A stretch of 59,679 bases of DNA from Acidimicrobiales bacterium (lineage in GTDB: Bacteria; Actinomycetota; Acidimicrobiia; Acidimicrobiales; Iamiaceae), in NCBI GenBank assembly GCA_025463985.1, contig JAODBM010000132.1, positions 1-59,679 on the forward strand. Direction: 5' to 3'. Positions within the stretch are counted from its first letter, which is position 1. Each line of letters opens with the position of its first letter. Shown piece after piece: positions 36,132 through 45,374 of this stretch. The translations under genes and the position numbers were made by a program. The notes beneath the pieces are model-generated. The model was not told the DNA's origin and did not search any database. It saw only the letters and a program-made list of their open reading frames with translations.

Positions 36132-36737
36132 ATGAGTCGTCCCCGAACGTTCGACGTCGCTGACCTGCGGGCCGCCGGCCTGCGAGTTCTCCATCGCCAG
36201 GGCTGGTCCGCGGTCACCGCTCGATCCGTCGCCGCCGAGCTCGACGTGTCCCCGATGGCCCTCTACCGGCTCGCCCCGGACGCCCGCCACCTGCGCCAGA
36301 TGATCGCCGACGCGGCCGCGCCATCGAGCGACGCGGGCCCGGCGGATCGGCGCCTTACGACCCTGCTGCGCTCGTGGGCGGTGGGCGCATACGGCCACCT
36401 CGGCGCCTATCCGGGTCTGGCCACATATGTGATCGTCGAGTGGACCGAGCTGCCCGCATGGCTCGACGTCGTCGAGGAACTGCTGGCCCGCGCCGAGGCC
36501 CGGGGCGTGTCAGGCGCCGACGCAGTTGCGACCGTCAACGCCGTCTTCGCATACGTCCTTGTTCGCGCGCAGCTGCGGGATGCGGCGAGGACCGCTGGCG
36601 TGCGCGAGCTCGGGCCCTTGCGAGCGTCGCCCTCCCGCTATCCGCACATCCAGGCCAACCGCCTCGAGTTCGCCACCCGGCGGACCGACAGGCACTTCCA
36701 CTTCGGTCTCGAAGCACTGCTGGGCGGGTTGCAATGA
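36132..36737 (+). CDS. TetR-family transcriptional regulator
   Basis: A 201-residue protein. The helix-turn-helix reads VTARSVAAELDVSPMALYRL, and a C-terminal domain with RLTTLLRSWAVGAYGHLGAY and a TetR_C-like helix bundle follows. It is divergent from the GNAT gene. Downstream, 36738-36971 (234 bp) holds no convincing gene. Confidence 0.82.
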   Translation: MSRPRTFDVADLRAAGLRVLHRQGWSAVTARSVAAELDVSPMALYRLAPDARHLRQMIADAAAPSSDAGPADRRLTTLLRSWAVGAYGHLGAYPGLATYVIVEWTELPAWLDVVEELLARAEARGVSGADAVATVNAVFAYVLVRAQLRDAARTAGVRELGPLRASPSRYPHIQANRLEFATRRTDRHFHFGLEALLGGLQ

Positions 36738-36971
36738 TCGGACGGTTGCTCTCGCACGATCCGTGCGGCACGGGTGGCAGCGCCGGGTGCAACCGCCGCA
36801 CGGCGACGCCGGCCGCTCCAGCCGTCGCCGGGCGAGCTCGAGCTCCAGCAGCGCGATCGCAGCCTGAATCTCCTGATCGTCCACGGCCATGCGCTCACCG
36901 TCGGCCGCCACACCGCCGTCCTGAGCCATCGTCGCTCGACCGTCGACGACGGGACCTTCCGAACCTGAGGC

Positions 36972-37862
36972 TCAGCTCGAGCCCGGGAGGCGCTCGGGGG
37001 CGTAGCGGTTCAGGACGATCTGCTCGACGCCGCTGATGATGCTGTACAGCACGATCGAGGAGATCGTGACGATGGCGACGCCCGTCCACATGCGGTCGGC
37101 CTCGAACGTGGTGACGGCCGAGAGCATCATGTAGCCGAGGCCGCGGCCGGTGGTCAGCCACTCGGCCAGCAGGGCGCCGATGAGGGCGAGCGGCGCGGCG
37201 ATGCGGGCCGACGCGAAGAGCGAGGGCAGCGACGACGGCAGCTGCACCTTCCAGAGCGTCCGGGCCCGTGAGGCGCCGTAGGCCTGCATCAGGTCGATCG
37301 AGGGTGCGGGCACCGAGCGCAGGGCCAGCGAGAGGTTCACCAGCGTCGGGAAGAACGTGACGATGCCGGCGATGATCGTGACCGACAGCAGGCTGCGGCC
37401 GAAGATCAGGGCGATCACTGGGGTCATGGCCACCAGCGGCACCGACCGCAGCGCCATGGCCACCGGCATGACGGCCTGCTCGACGCCGCGCTTCAGGTTG
37501 AAGACGATCGCACACAGCACCGCCGCGCCGGTGCCGAAGGCGAACCCGATGGCGGCATCGCGGGCTGTCGTGCGGGTGGCCTCGATCAGCAGGTGCCGTT
37601 CGGCGCCGTCGGCATGGTTGATGTAGCGCCACACGTCGAGCGGGCCGCGGGTGAACAGCTTGTTGAGGTGGAAGCCCGACACCAGCAGCTGCCAGAGCCC
37701 GCAGAGCACCACGATGGACGCGACGGCTCCCAGCGCGGTCTTGAGGATCTTGCGGGCGGCGCGGGCCCAGGCGCTGCCACCGACCGCCTGCGGCTCGGGG
37801 ACAGAGGCGGTCGCGGTGGCGAGCGCGTCGCCGATCGCGCTGCCGGGAGTGACGAGGCTCAT
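36972..37862 (-). CDS. ABC transporter permease, NitT/TauT (NMT1) type, permease 1
   Basis: A 296-residue BPD permease with about six membrane helices and the EAA-loop stretch MQAYGASRARTLWKVQLPSSLPSLFASARI facing the ATPase. An N-terminal cytoplasmic extension of about 35 residues precedes the first helix. It overlaps permease 2 by 4 nt (ATGA). With 37859-39570 and the binding protein at 39570-40661 it forms one importer of the nitrate/taurine/thiamine-precursor class. The late LGYMMLSAVTTFEADRMW is also typical. Confidence 0.9.
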   Translation of the reverse strand: MSLVTPGSAIGDALATATASVPEPQAVGGSAWARAARKILKTALGAVASIVVLCGLWQLLVSGFHLNKLFTRGPLDVWRYINHADGAERHLLIEATRTTARDAAIGFAFGTGAAVLCAIVFNLKRGVEQAVMPVAMALRSVPLVAMTPVIALIFGRSLLSVTIIAGIVTFFPTLVNLSLALRSVPAPSIDLMQAYGASRARTLWKVQLPSSLPSLFASARIAAPLALIGALLAEWLTTGRGLGYMMLSAVTTFEADRMWTGVAIVTISSIVLYSIISGVEQIVLNRYAPERLPGSS

Positions 37863-38689
37863 TGCTTCACCCGCGGCGCCCAGGTGGTCAGGGACCGGCC
37901 GACCAGGGCCGTCAGGCCGTAGGTCAGGCCCGAGAGCGCGGTGGTGGCCAGCGCGATCCCCCAGGTGCGGGAGATCTCGAGCGCCTGCTGCGAGTTGATC
38001 ATCGCCACCCCCAGGCCCGAGTCGCCGCCCATGTACTCACCGATGATCGCCCCGAGCATCGCGGCCGGGGCGGCGATGCGCAGCCCGGCGAAGAGGCTCG
38101 GCAGGCTGGCCCGCATGCGGACCTGCCACAGCTGGGTCCAGGATCCGCCGCCGTACGCGCGCACCATGTCAAGGCTCGTGCGGTCGGCGCTGCGCAGGCC
38201 GACGAGGGCGCCGATGAGCGTCGTGAAGATCACCGAGAGCGCCGCGAGGATCACCTTGGGTGCATCGCCGCTGAAGATGATCGCCAGGATCGGGCCGATC
38301 GCGATGATCGGCAGGCAGTAGCTGGCCACCGCGACCCGCAGCAGCGCCCGCTCGATCAACGGCACCTGCACGAAGGTGACGGCGAGCGTGATGGCGATGA
38401 GGTTGCCCCACAGCCAGCCGGTGGCCGCCTCGCGCAGCGTCGTGTGGATGTTCGGCCAGTAGAAGTTCCAGCCGTCGCTGACCATCTTCGTGACGATGCG
38501 GCTCGGTGGCGGGATGGTCTTCGACCCCTGCAGCACGAGGTGTCCGGCGATCTCCCAGACCACCACCAAGCCGACGAAGCCGATCGCGCCGGTCACGAGC
38601 GACCGGACGTCGACGTCGCGTCCGCTGAAGAGCCGGCGGCGGCCTCGTCGACGGTCCGGCGCGAGGTCGCCCGGACTGATCGCGGCCAA
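37859..38689 (-). CDS. ABC transporter permease, NitT/TauT (NMT1) type, permease 2
   Basis: About 276 residues. It has helices such as GAIGFVGLVVVWEIAGHLVL, the cytoplasmic EAA loop MVRAYGGGSWTQLWQVRMRA, and a late MGGDSGLGVAMINSQ motif typical of TauC/SsuC permeases. No ATG or GTG is in a suitable place; a TTG at 38687-38689, 3 nt past the ATPase stop, is the best start. Two different permeases in one operon imply a heterodimeric channel. Confidence 0.82.
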   Translation of the reverse strand: MAAISPGDLAPDRRRGRRRLFSGRDVDVRSLVTGAIGFVGLVVVWEIAGHLVLQGSKTIPPPSRIVTKMVSDGWNFYWPNIHTTLREAATGWLWGNLIAITLAVTFVQVPLIERALLRVAVASYCLPIIAIGPILAIIFSGDAPKVILAALSVIFTTLIGALVGLRSADRTSLDMVRAYGGGSWTQLWQVRMRASLPSLFAGLRIAAPAAMLGAIIGEYMGGDSGLGVAMINSQQALEISRTWGIALATTALSGLTYGLTALVGRSLTTWAPRVKQ

Positions 38690-38691
38690 GG

Positions 38692-39570
38692 TCAGAGCTC
38701 TCGGCCGGTGTCGGCGCCGTGGTCGAACAGCAGCTTGCTGAGCTCGTCCTCGATCTCGTGGAAGTGCGGCGTGCGCATCATCTCGGGCGTGCGCGGCCGC
38801 GGCAGGTCGATGTCGACGCGGGCGATGATGCGGCCCGGTCGGGCGCTCATCACCGCCACCGAGTCGGACAGGAAGACCGCCTCGGAGATCGAGTGCGTGA
38901 CCAGCAGCGTGGTGGTCGCCCGCTCCTGCCAGATGCGCTGCAGCTCCAGGTTGAGGCGCTGGCGGGTCATCTCGTCGAGTGCACCGAACGGCTCGTCGAG
39001 CAGCAGGATCTTCGGCTCGACCACCAGCGCCCGCGCGATCGCGACGCGCTGGCGCATGCCGCCCGACAGCTGCGCCGGCCGGGCGGCTTCGAACCCCTCG
39101 AGCCCGACCAGCTTGATGAGGTCGGCGATGGTCTCGTCGGACAGCTTCACGCCGCTTACCTCGAGCGGCAGGCGGATGTTGGCCACCACCGACCGCCACG
39201 GCAGCAGCGCCGAATCCTGGAAGGCGATGCCCAGGTGATGCCGGCGCCGGGTCTCCGACGGCGCCTCACCGTGCACGAGCGCGGAGCCGGAGGTGGGTCG
39301 CTCGAGGTCGGCCAGGATCCGCAGGATCGTGGACTTGCCGCAACCCGACGGGCCGAGCAGCGCGACGAACGCCCCCGCCGGCGTCTCGAGGTCGACCCGG
39401 TCGAGCGCGGTCACCGTCGACCGCTTGATGTGGAACACCTTGGTGAGCTGGGTGAGGAGGATGCCCGGCGGTCCGGGGGCGGTGCCCCCAGACCCCAGCT
39501 CGCTCTCGTCGTCGATCACGACCGGATACTCCTGTCCGGTGGCCCGGCGGGCTTGGGTTGGCGCCGCCAT
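38692..39570 (-). CDS. ABC transporter ATPase, NitT/TauT (SsuB/TauB) type
   Basis: A 292-residue ATPase with Walker [11 protein letters not shown]-loop [12 protein letters not shown], signature [15 protein letters not shown], Walker [14 protein letters not shown] and switch His in [12 protein letters not shown]. These are typical of the nitrate/sulfonate/taurine ATPases. The ATG at 39568-39570 overlaps the stop of the binding-protein gene (TGATG). It energises the two permeases downstream. Confidence 0.92.
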   Translation of the reverse strand: MAAPTQARRATGQEYPVVIDDESELGSGGTAPGPPGILLTQLTKVFHIKRSTVTALDRVDLETPAGAFVALLGPSGCGKSTILRILADLERPTSGSALVHGEAPSETRRRHHLGIAFQDSALLPWRSVVANIRLPLEVSGVKLSDETIADLIKLVGLEGFEAARPAQLSGGMRQRVAIARALVVEPKILLLDEPFGALDEMTRQRLNLELQRIWQERATTTLLVTHSISEAVFLSDSVAVMSARPGRIIARVDIDLPRPRTPEMMRTPHFHEIEDELSKLLFDHGADTGREL

Positions 39571-40661
39571 CACACCGTCTTGAGGGCGGGGTTCTCCGAG
39601 TAGATCTCGTTGATCAGGCTCATGTCGAACAGCTGCGCGGCGGTGATCTTGAGCCCGGCGATGCCGAGCGTCCTGATGTTCTCGTCGATGAGCGCCGGCG
39701 TGACCGTCATGATGCCGTTGGCCATCGTGTCAGTGGTGAGGATGAGCTTGTTCTGGGCGGCCGACTCGAGCGCCTGCTCCTTGGCGTCGAGCTTGAGCGC
39801 CTTGCCGTAGTCGTTGGCGGCGAGGTCCGCACCCTTTTGGGGGTCCTTCAGCGAGTCGTGCCAGCCCTTGATGTCGGCCATGAGTGCGGCCTTGAGCTTG
39901 GCCTTGTCGTTCGTGAGGCTGTCTTTGCGGACCACGATGTTCTGCGACACCAGCGGATAGTTGAAGTCGTTGAGCAGGAACGACACCGTGTCGATGCCCT
40001 TCACCTTCAGCAGGTTGGGCTCGTTGGTGATGAACGAGAACCAGCCGTCAACCTCTTTGTTGGCCAGCGGCTGCGGATCGAACTGGGCCGGCACCTTGTT
40101 GACCTTCGAGGGATCGATCTTGTTGGCCTTGAGGAACGCGGCCCACACCGGCTCGTTCGTGGCCTGCACACCGATCTTCTTGCCGATCATGTCCTGCGGC
40201 GTCTTGATCGGGTTCGAGGCCAAGCTCATGATCGCGAACGGGTTCTTCTGGAACAGGGCGCCGATCACGATGATGGGCGCGCCCTTCACGATGGCCGCGC
40301 CGGTGATGTCCGGAGCGGAGATGCCCATCAGGGCCTTGCCCGCCGCCACCACCGAGTCCTGCTGCACGTTGGGCCCGCCGGACATGAGGTTGACCCCGGA
40401 GAACCCGGCGGCGGTGTAGTAGCCGCTCTTGTCAGCGATGTACATGCCGGCGAACTCGACGTTCTTGATCCACGACAGCTGGTAGTCGAGCGTGCCGAGA
40501 TCGACCGGCGTCTTGCCGCCGGCTGCCGTGGTGGTCGACGCGGACTTCGAGCTCTTTCCGCAGGCAGCCAGCAAGCCGGAGCCGCCGCCAAGAAGGGTGA
40601 GTCCTGCTCCCGCCATCGCTCCTCGGGTGAGGAAGGTGCGGCGATCCAAGCTGTTCGTCAA
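39570..40661 (-). CDS. ABC substrate-binding lipoprotein, NMT1/THI5 family
   Basis: A 363-residue protein starting with TTG at 40659-40661, preceded by GAGGAG. It carries a Tat-like motif DRRTFL, a hydrophobic stretch and lipobox LLAACGK. The mature part matches NMT1/THI5-like binding proteins: [20 protein letters not shown], then [14 protein letters not shown] and NIVVRKDSL. In this family ligands are thiamine-pyrimidine precursors, nitrate, sulfonates or other small heterocycles. Position in the island suggests a purine- or hydantoin-like ligand. Confidence 0.88.
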   Translation of the reverse strand: MTNSLDRRTFLTRGAMAGAGLTLLGGGSGLLAACGKSSKSASTTTAAGGKTPVDLGTLDYQLSWIKNVEFAGMYIADKSGYYTAAGFSGVNLMSGGPNVQQDSVVAAGKALMGISAPDITGAAIVKGAPIIVIGALFQKNPFAIMSLASNPIKTPQDMIGKKIGVQATNEPVWAAFLKANKIDPSKVNKVPAQFDPQPLANKEVDGWFSFITNEPNLLKVKGIDTVSFLLNDFNYPLVSQNIVVRKDSLTNDKAKLKAALMADIKGWHDSLKDPQKGADLAANDYGKALKLDAKEQALESAAQNKLILTTDTMANGIMTVTPALIDENIRTLGIAGLKITAAQLFDMSLINEIYSENPALKTV

Positions 40662-40803
40662 CGTGGGCTCCTCGTTGTTCTGATGAAGGTGCTGCGGACC
40701 GTACGGAGGGGGCATTGCCCGGTCGTTTCCCGAGTGTGAAGCGTCGGTGACAGTGTTTTGGCGGGTGCCCCCCCGAACTATGTGGGGCGAACGTACAACG
40801 GGG

Positions 40804-40844
40804 TTCAACAAGATGTTGAAGAGTGCTGTTGCGATCGTGTCAAC
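40804..40844. promoter_or_regulatory. Candidate island operator region: TTCAACA-AGA-TGTTGAA and TGTCAAC
   Basis: A perfect 7-bp palindrome (40804-40810 with 40814-40820) is followed by TGTCAAC at 40838-40844, the reverse of the GTTGACA half-site found at 26302 and 47252. It lies between the divergent binding-protein gene and the deaminase at 40908. CTGTTG/CAACAG (40826-40831/40841-40846) forms a further inverted repeat. Confidence 0.45.
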
Positions 40845-40907
40845 AGCGTGTGAACGGGACCCCGAACGGTTGACCGTCGTCGGGCTCGGACGCAGGATGG
40901 CGCCCGC

Positions 40908-42296
40908 ATGACCCCTTCAGCACCCGTATCAGGCCCCGCCGACCTGCTCGTCAGCGGGGCTTTGCTCGTGGCCACGATGGACGAGGAACGGTCGGAGATC
41001 GCCGGCGGCTGGGTCGCCGTGACCGCCGGCCTGGTGTCGGGCGTGGGCGGCCCGGCCGACCCGCCGCCGCCCGCTGCTCGGGTGCTGCGCGCCGAGGGCT
41101 GCCTGGTGACGCCGGGGCTGATCAACACCCACCACCACATCTACCAGAACCTCACCCGGGCCTACCGTCCTGCGGTGAACGGCGACCTGTTCACCTGGCT
41201 CACGACGCTGTACCCGAAGTGGAGCCGGCTCGACGAGGAGGCCGCGTACGTCTCGGCCTGGATCGGCCTGGCCGAGCTGGCCGTCGGCGGCTGCACGACC
41301 AGCACCGACCATCTCTACGTCCACCCGCGAGGCGCCGGCGACCTCATCACCGCCGAGATCACCGCCGCCACCGAGCTCGGGCTGCGGTTCCACCCGACCC
41401 GGGGCTCGATGAGCCTCTCGGAGAAGGACGGTGGCCTCCCGCCCGACTCGGTCGTGCAAGACGACGAGGAGATCCTCGCCGACAGCGAGCGCCTCGTCGG
41501 CCTGCACCACGACCCGACGCACGGCGCGATGGTGCGCATCGCGCTGGCACCGTGCTCGCCGTTCTCGGTCACTCCCGATCTCATGCGCCGGACGGCCGAG
41601 CTGGCCGAGCGGCTCGACGTCCGCCTGCACACCCACCTGGCCGAGGATCCCGACGAGGACCGCTTCGCCGAGCAGACCTTCGGCAAACGCACGATCGAGC
41701 ACTTCGAGGACGTGGGGTGGGGGAGCGACCGGGCCTGGGTGGCGCACTGCATCTATCCCAACCCCGACGAGATCAAGCGGCTGGGGTCCTGGGGCACCGG
41801 CGTGGCCCATTGCCCGAGCTCGAACATGATGATCGGCGGCGGCGGCATCGCCCCGGTGGGGGACCTCCGGGCCGCGGGGGTGCCGGTGGGCATCGGCTGC
41901 GACGGGTCGGCCTCCACCGACTCGGCCAGCCTCTGGATGGAGGCCCGCAACGCCCTGCTGCTCGGCCGTCTGCGCCAGGGTCCTGCGGCCATGGGCGCCC
42001 GGGACGCGCTCGAGATCGCCACCCGCGGCTCGGCCGCCTGCCTCGGCCGCGAGGGGGAGCTGGGCGTGCTGGCGCCGGGCGCCGCGGGCGACCTCGTCTG
42101 CTGGCCGCTCGAGGGGCTGGCCTTCGCCGGCGCGCTGTCCGACCCGATCGAGGCCTGGCTGCGCTGCGGCCCGGTCGCTGCCCGGCACACGGTCGTGGCC
42201 GGCCGCGCCGTCGTCGAGGACGGCGAGCTCACCGCCCCGGGCGTCGAAGCGATGCTTGAGCGCCACCGCACCATCGCCGCGGCCATGCAGGCCTGA
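40908..42296 (+). CDS. 8-oxoguanine deaminase-like amidohydrolase
   Basis: A 462-residue amidohydrolase. It has an N-terminal beta-sandwich, then metal motif LINTHHHIYQNLTRAY, the family-specific GCTTSTDHLYVHP, the second ligands in LHTHLAED and VAHCIYPNPDE, and IGCDGSASTDS with the catalytic Asp. HLYVHP and the NTHHHxYQNLTRA start resemble 8-oxoguanine deaminases, which convert 8-oxoguanine to urate; hydroxyatrazine-type members are an alternative. It is divergent from the transporter operon across the palindromic operator. Confidence 0.85.
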   Translation: MTPSAPVSGPADLLVSGALLVATMDEERSEIAGGWVAVTAGLVSGVGGPADPPPPAARVLRAEGCLVTPGLINTHHHIYQNLTRAYRPAVNGDLFTWLTTLYPKWSRLDEEAAYVSAWIGLAELAVGGCTTSTDHLYVHPRGAGDLITAEITAATELGLRFHPTRGSMSLSEKDGGLPPDSVVQDDEEILADSERLVGLHHDPTHGAMVRIALAPCSPFSVTPDLMRRTAELAERLDVRLHTHLAEDPDEDRFAEQTFGKRTIEHFEDVGWGSDRAWVAHCIYPNPDEIKRLGSWGTGVAHCPSSNMMIGGGGIAPVGDLRAAGVPVGIGCDGSASTDSASLWMEARNALLLGRLRQGPAAMGARDALEIATRGSAACLGREGELGVLAPGAAGDLVCWPLEGLAFAGALSDPIEAWLRCGPVAARHTVVAGRAVVEDGELTAPGVEAMLERHRTIAAAMQA

Positions 42297-42318
42297 ACCA
42301 CCGGGGCGGGCATCCGGC

Positions 42319-42464
42319 AGACCCGAGGCAATGGCGCACCGGAATGGTACGGCCATGCCTCGGCTTTCTCGGGAAGGCAATAGCCCCCAACGGGGAGTGC
42401 CCCTGCCTCCGCGGAAGACCCGAGGCAATGACTCCCCAGATCGGTGGGCTATTGCCTCGGCTTT
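42319..42464. repeat. Two 49-nt hairpin repeat units between convergent genes
   Basis: Units at 42319-42367 and 42416-42464 share AGACCCGAGGCAATG at one end and TGCCTCGGCTTT at the other, with differing middles. Each can fold into a stem-loop: CCGAGGCAAT with ATTGCCTCGG in the second, with a bulge in the first. GGCAATAGCCC (42376-42386) is also complementary to GGGCTATTGCC (42446-42456), allowing a larger fold. They may serve as bidirectional terminator or a REP-like dispersed repeat. Confidence 0.7.
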
Positions 42465-42468
42465 GAGG

Positions 42469-43809
42469 TCAGCGCGGTGGGAGGGCGGCGCGGCGGGCGA
42501 ACAGCTCTTCGGCGGCGGACTGGGCCGAGGTGCGGACGGACTCGAGGTCGAACGTCGTGGGGCGGCCGGCCGCGACCAGCCGGCGGCCGTCCACCCACAC
42601 GTCGGTCACGTCGCGGCCCGAGGCCGAGAACACGAGGTGAGCCGGGACGTTGAAGTCGCTGCCGTGCAGGATCGGCGTGGTGTGCAGGCCCCGCAGGTCG
42701 ACGAGCACCACGTCGGCCCGCTTGCCGGGTTCCAGCGAGCCGGTCACGTCGTCGAGCCCGAGCGCGGTGGCGCCCTCGATCGTCGCCATCGTGAGGATGT
42801 CCCACGGGTCGCCGGTGGTCGGGTCGAGGCTCGTGACCTTCTGGAGCAGCGACGCGAACTTCATCTCCTCGAGCAGGTCGAGGTTGTTGTTCTCCTTCTC
42901 GCCGTCGCTGCCGAGGCCCACGGCGATGCCGGCGCTGCGCATGTCGTCGACGCGGGCCGGCCCCGAGGACAGCTTCATGTTCGAGCACGGGCAATGCGCG
43001 ACCGTGCTGCCGGTCTCGGCCAGGACCTGGATCTCGTGGTCGTCGAGCCAGACGCAGTGGGCGACCACCGTCCGGGGCGAGAGCAGCCCGCGGTGGTGGA
43101 ACTCCTCGATGGGCCGGCGCCCGAACCGCTTGAGCGACTCCTGCACCTCCCAGATCGACTCCGACGAGTGCGTATGGATGCCGGTCGCGAACTCGTCGGC
43201 GAGGTCGATCGCGGCCTTGAACGCCTCCGGCGTGCAATAGAAGAGGTGCTCCAGCCCGACCCACGAGCGCACGCGGCCGTCGGCGGCCGTCCGGTGCGAC
43301 TCCAGCAGAGCCCGGTTCGTCTCGATCGACTCGAAGTAGTCGTAGCCCTCGGAGTCCGCGACGTAGGGGACGAGCGTGGCCCGGATGCCGACCGTCTCGG
43401 CCGAGGCGGCCGAGCCCTCCATGAAGCGCCACATGTCCATGACCGATGTGGAGCCGGCCAGCACGCTCTCGGCGTAGCAGTGCAGCGAAGCGATCTCGGC
43501 GATCTCGGGCGTCAATGCCCGGTGCGCAGGATCGACGTACGTCTTGAGCCAATCCCAGAGCGACAGGGACTCGGCCGTCCCGCGCAGCAGCCCCGAGTGG
43601 AGGTGGCAGTTGTGGAGCCCCGGGATGACCGCATGGTCGCTCGCGTCGACGATCTCCGCGCCGGCGGCGCGCGGATCGCGGTCGACCTCCTCGACCGAGC
43701 CGACGGCCAGCACGGTAGTGCCGTCGAACAGGACCGACCCCGGGTCGAGCACCCGGCGCGGGCCGCTCATGGGCAGGACGATGCCATTGCGGACCAGCGT
43801 CGCGGTCAC
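42469..43809 (-). CDS. TRZ/ATZ-family amidohydrolase (nucleobase deaminase/chlorohydrolase type)
   Basis: A 446-residue amidohydrolase. GTG start at 43807-43809 overlaps the preceding stop (GTGA). It shows MSGPRRVLDPGSVLFDG, the metal motif VIPGLHNCHLHSGLLRG, VAHCVWLDDHEIQVLAETG, VAHCPCSNMKLSSG and the Asp in VGLGSDGEKENNN. This is the cytosine/guanine/S-adenosylhomocysteine deaminase and triazine hydrolase group. It is co-transcribed with the adenosine-deaminase-like gene, so a purine or pyrimidine base deaminase is likely; the substrate is not assigned. Confidence 0.82.
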   Translation of the reverse strand: MTATLVRNGIVLPMSGPRRVLDPGSVLFDGTTVLAVGSVEEVDRDPRAAGAEIVDASDHAVIPGLHNCHLHSGLLRGTAESLSLWDWLKTYVDPAHRALTPEIAEIASLHCYAESVLAGSTSVMDMWRFMEGSAASAETVGIRATLVPYVADSEGYDYFESIETNRALLESHRTAADGRVRSWVGLEHLFYCTPEAFKAAIDLADEFATGIHTHSSESIWEVQESLKRFGRRPIEEFHHRGLLSPRTVVAHCVWLDDHEIQVLAETGSTVAHCPCSNMKLSSGPARVDDMRSAGIAVGLGSDGEKENNNLDLLEEMKFASLLQKVTSLDPTTGDPWDILTMATIEGATALGLDDVTGSLEPGKRADVVLVDLRGLHTTPILHGSDFNVPAHLVFSASGRDVTDVWVDGRRLVAAGRPTTFDLESVRTSAQSAAEELFARRAALPPR

Positions 43810-44885
43810 GTCGGCTCGTGCCGCAAGGCCAGCCCGGCCTCGCTCCGCAGCTCGTCGAACTCGGCGAGGAAGCGCTTGCGCAGCGCGTCCTTCTCGTCGG
43901 CCGGGGCCCAGCTCGCGCCGATGCCGTCGAGCGCGATGGTCTCCATCGTCGTGAGGTCGTAGCCGAACCCGGCCGCCACCTGGGCGTAGTCGTCGGCGAT
44001 GGTGGTCCCCTGCATCCCCGGGTCGTCCGAGTTCACCGTGGCGAGGATGCCGGCGGCGCGCAGCGCACCGAACGGGTGCGACGCGACGTCGGCGCAGAGG
44101 TTGGCGATCACGACGTTCGAGATCGGGCACACCGTCAGCGGCACCTGGGCTGCGGCAACGCGGGCCGTCAGCTCCGGATCCTCGAGCACCCGCACGCCAT
44201 GGTCGATGCGCTCGCAGCCGAGCACGTCGAGGGCGATCGCCACGTTCTCGGCCGGCCCGTCCTCACCGGCGTGCACGGTCCGGCGCAGGCCGAGCCGGCC
44301 GGCCAGAGCGAACGCCTCGGCGAACGCGCGGTGGTCGATGTCGCGCTCGGTCGAGTCGCCGCCGACCCCGATCAGCACGTCGCGATCTTGCGTGCCGGCG
44401 AAGCGCACCAGCGCCTCGGCCGGTGCCGGCCCCGACGGCTTGTCGATGTCGAGGATCATGCGGCAGCGGATGTCAAGGTCGGTCTCGGCCTCGCGCAAGC
44501 CGGCGACGATGCCTTCCCACACGACCTCGATCGGCACGCCCATCCCGATCACGAAGCCGGGCGAGAAGAACATCTCGCGATAGCGCACGCCGGCGGCGGC
44601 GCCGTCATCGAGCGCCTCGTAGGTGAGCCTGCGGAAGTCCTCGGCGGTGCGCAGGCTCCGGCAGATGATCTCGTAGACGGCGATGAACGAGTTGAGGTCG
44701 TGGAACTCGAACAGCTCGCGGGGGTCCTCGACCGGCAGCACCACGCCGTTGTTGCGGGCCAGCTCAGCGATGGTCTCCGGGCGCGCCGAGCCCTCGAGGT
44801 GGCAGTGCAGCTCGACCTTCGGCAGGCGGCGCGCGAGCGCGGCCACGTCAGGCGGTGCGGTGCGGTCCGGTGATCCGTCATCCAT
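43806..44885 (-). CDS. Adenosine/adenine deaminase family protein
   Basis: A 359-residue protein. It has the metal motif KVELHCHLEGS, catalytic Glu in HAGEDGPAEN, helix LGCERIDHGVRVLED, VCPISNVVIANL and the second metal Asp in VNSDDPGM. It clearly belongs to the adenosine/adenine/AMP deaminase family. Length (about 355) and bacterial context fit adenosine deaminase or adenine aminohydrolase, which would feed inosine or hypoxanthine to the xanthine dehydrogenases here. It is divergent from the HTH regulator gene. Confidence 0.88.
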   Translation of the reverse strand: MDDGSPDRTAPPDVAALARRLPKVELHCHLEGSARPETIAELARNNGVVLPVEDPRELFEFHDLNSFIAVYEIICRSLRTAEDFRRLTYEALDDGAAAGVRYREMFFSPGFVIGMGVPIEVVWEGIVAGLREAETDLDIRCRMILDIDKPSGPAPAEALVRFAGTQDRDVLIGVGGDSTERDIDHRAFAEAFALAGRLGLRRTVHAGEDGPAENVAIALDVLGCERIDHGVRVLEDPELTARVAAAQVPLTVCPISNVVIANLCADVASHPFGALRAAGILATVNSDDPGMQGTTIADDYAQVAAGFGYDLTTMETIALDGIGASWAPADEKDALRKRFLAEFDELRSEAGLALRHEPT

Positions 44886-44986
44886 GGAGCGCCGACCCTA
44901 CGGGCGGCCTGTCACGATTCGGTTCCGGGCGTGTTTCGTCGCTGCGAACGCACGGACCCGCGCTGAGGGCTGGGTAACGTCCCGAC

Positions 44987-45343
44987 GTGGCTCGCCATCC
45001 ACTGCTCGTCGCCATCACCCCGGTCGCCGAGGCGCTCGGGGCGACCGTCGTGGGCGCGCAGAGCATGAAGCCCGACGACATCCCGCTGCACTGGGAGGGC
45101 GAGCTGGTCGGCGCCCTGCGGCTGCCCGACCTCCACGGTGCCCTCGCCCGGATGATCGCCGCCGTGGAGAAGGAGCTGGGTGCGCCGCTCGGCGAGCTCT
45201 CGCGCGTGCGCAAGCAGGAAGCCGTCGCCCGCCTCAACGACCGCGGCGCGTTCAAGATCCGCAAGGCCGTCGAGGACGTGGCCGACGTGATGGGGGTCAG
45301 CCGCTTCACGATCTACAACTACCTCAACGCGACCGACGCCTGA
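44987..45343 (+). CDS. Stand-alone DauR/YheO-like HTH regulator
   Basis: A 118-residue protein. The C-terminal 35 residues read DRGAFKIRKAVEDVADVMGV, then SRFTIYNYLNA, the HTH of the DauR/YheO family (HTH_22-like). The N-terminal part (about 1-75) is shorter than the PAS-like YheO domain and contains HWEGELVGALRLPDLHGALA. GTG start at 44987. It lies in the divergent promoter region with the adenosine deaminase gene and is the only apparent regulator gene in the island proper, so it is a candidate regulator of it. Confidence 0.7.
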   Translation: MARHPLLVAITPVAEALGATVVGAQSMKPDDIPLHWEGELVGALRLPDLHGALARMIAAVEKELGAPLGELSRVRKQEAVARLNDRGAFKIRKAVEDVADVMGVSRFTIYNYLNATDA

Positions 45344-45374
45344 CGCCACGGCCGCTGCCGCCACCGCCATGGCC

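Noticed and set aside
36510..36929. Minus-strand ORF starting MAQDGGVAADGE, with a CGGC/CxxC cluster
   Set aside because: It has a weak ribosome site and overlaps the TetR gene antisense for half its length. The first 60 residues could be a small helical protein but nothing confirms it.
40826..40846. CTGTTG/CAACAG inverted repeat near the candidate operator
   Set aside because: It may be part of the operator region, but a 6-bp stem alone is not evidence, so it was not listed separately.
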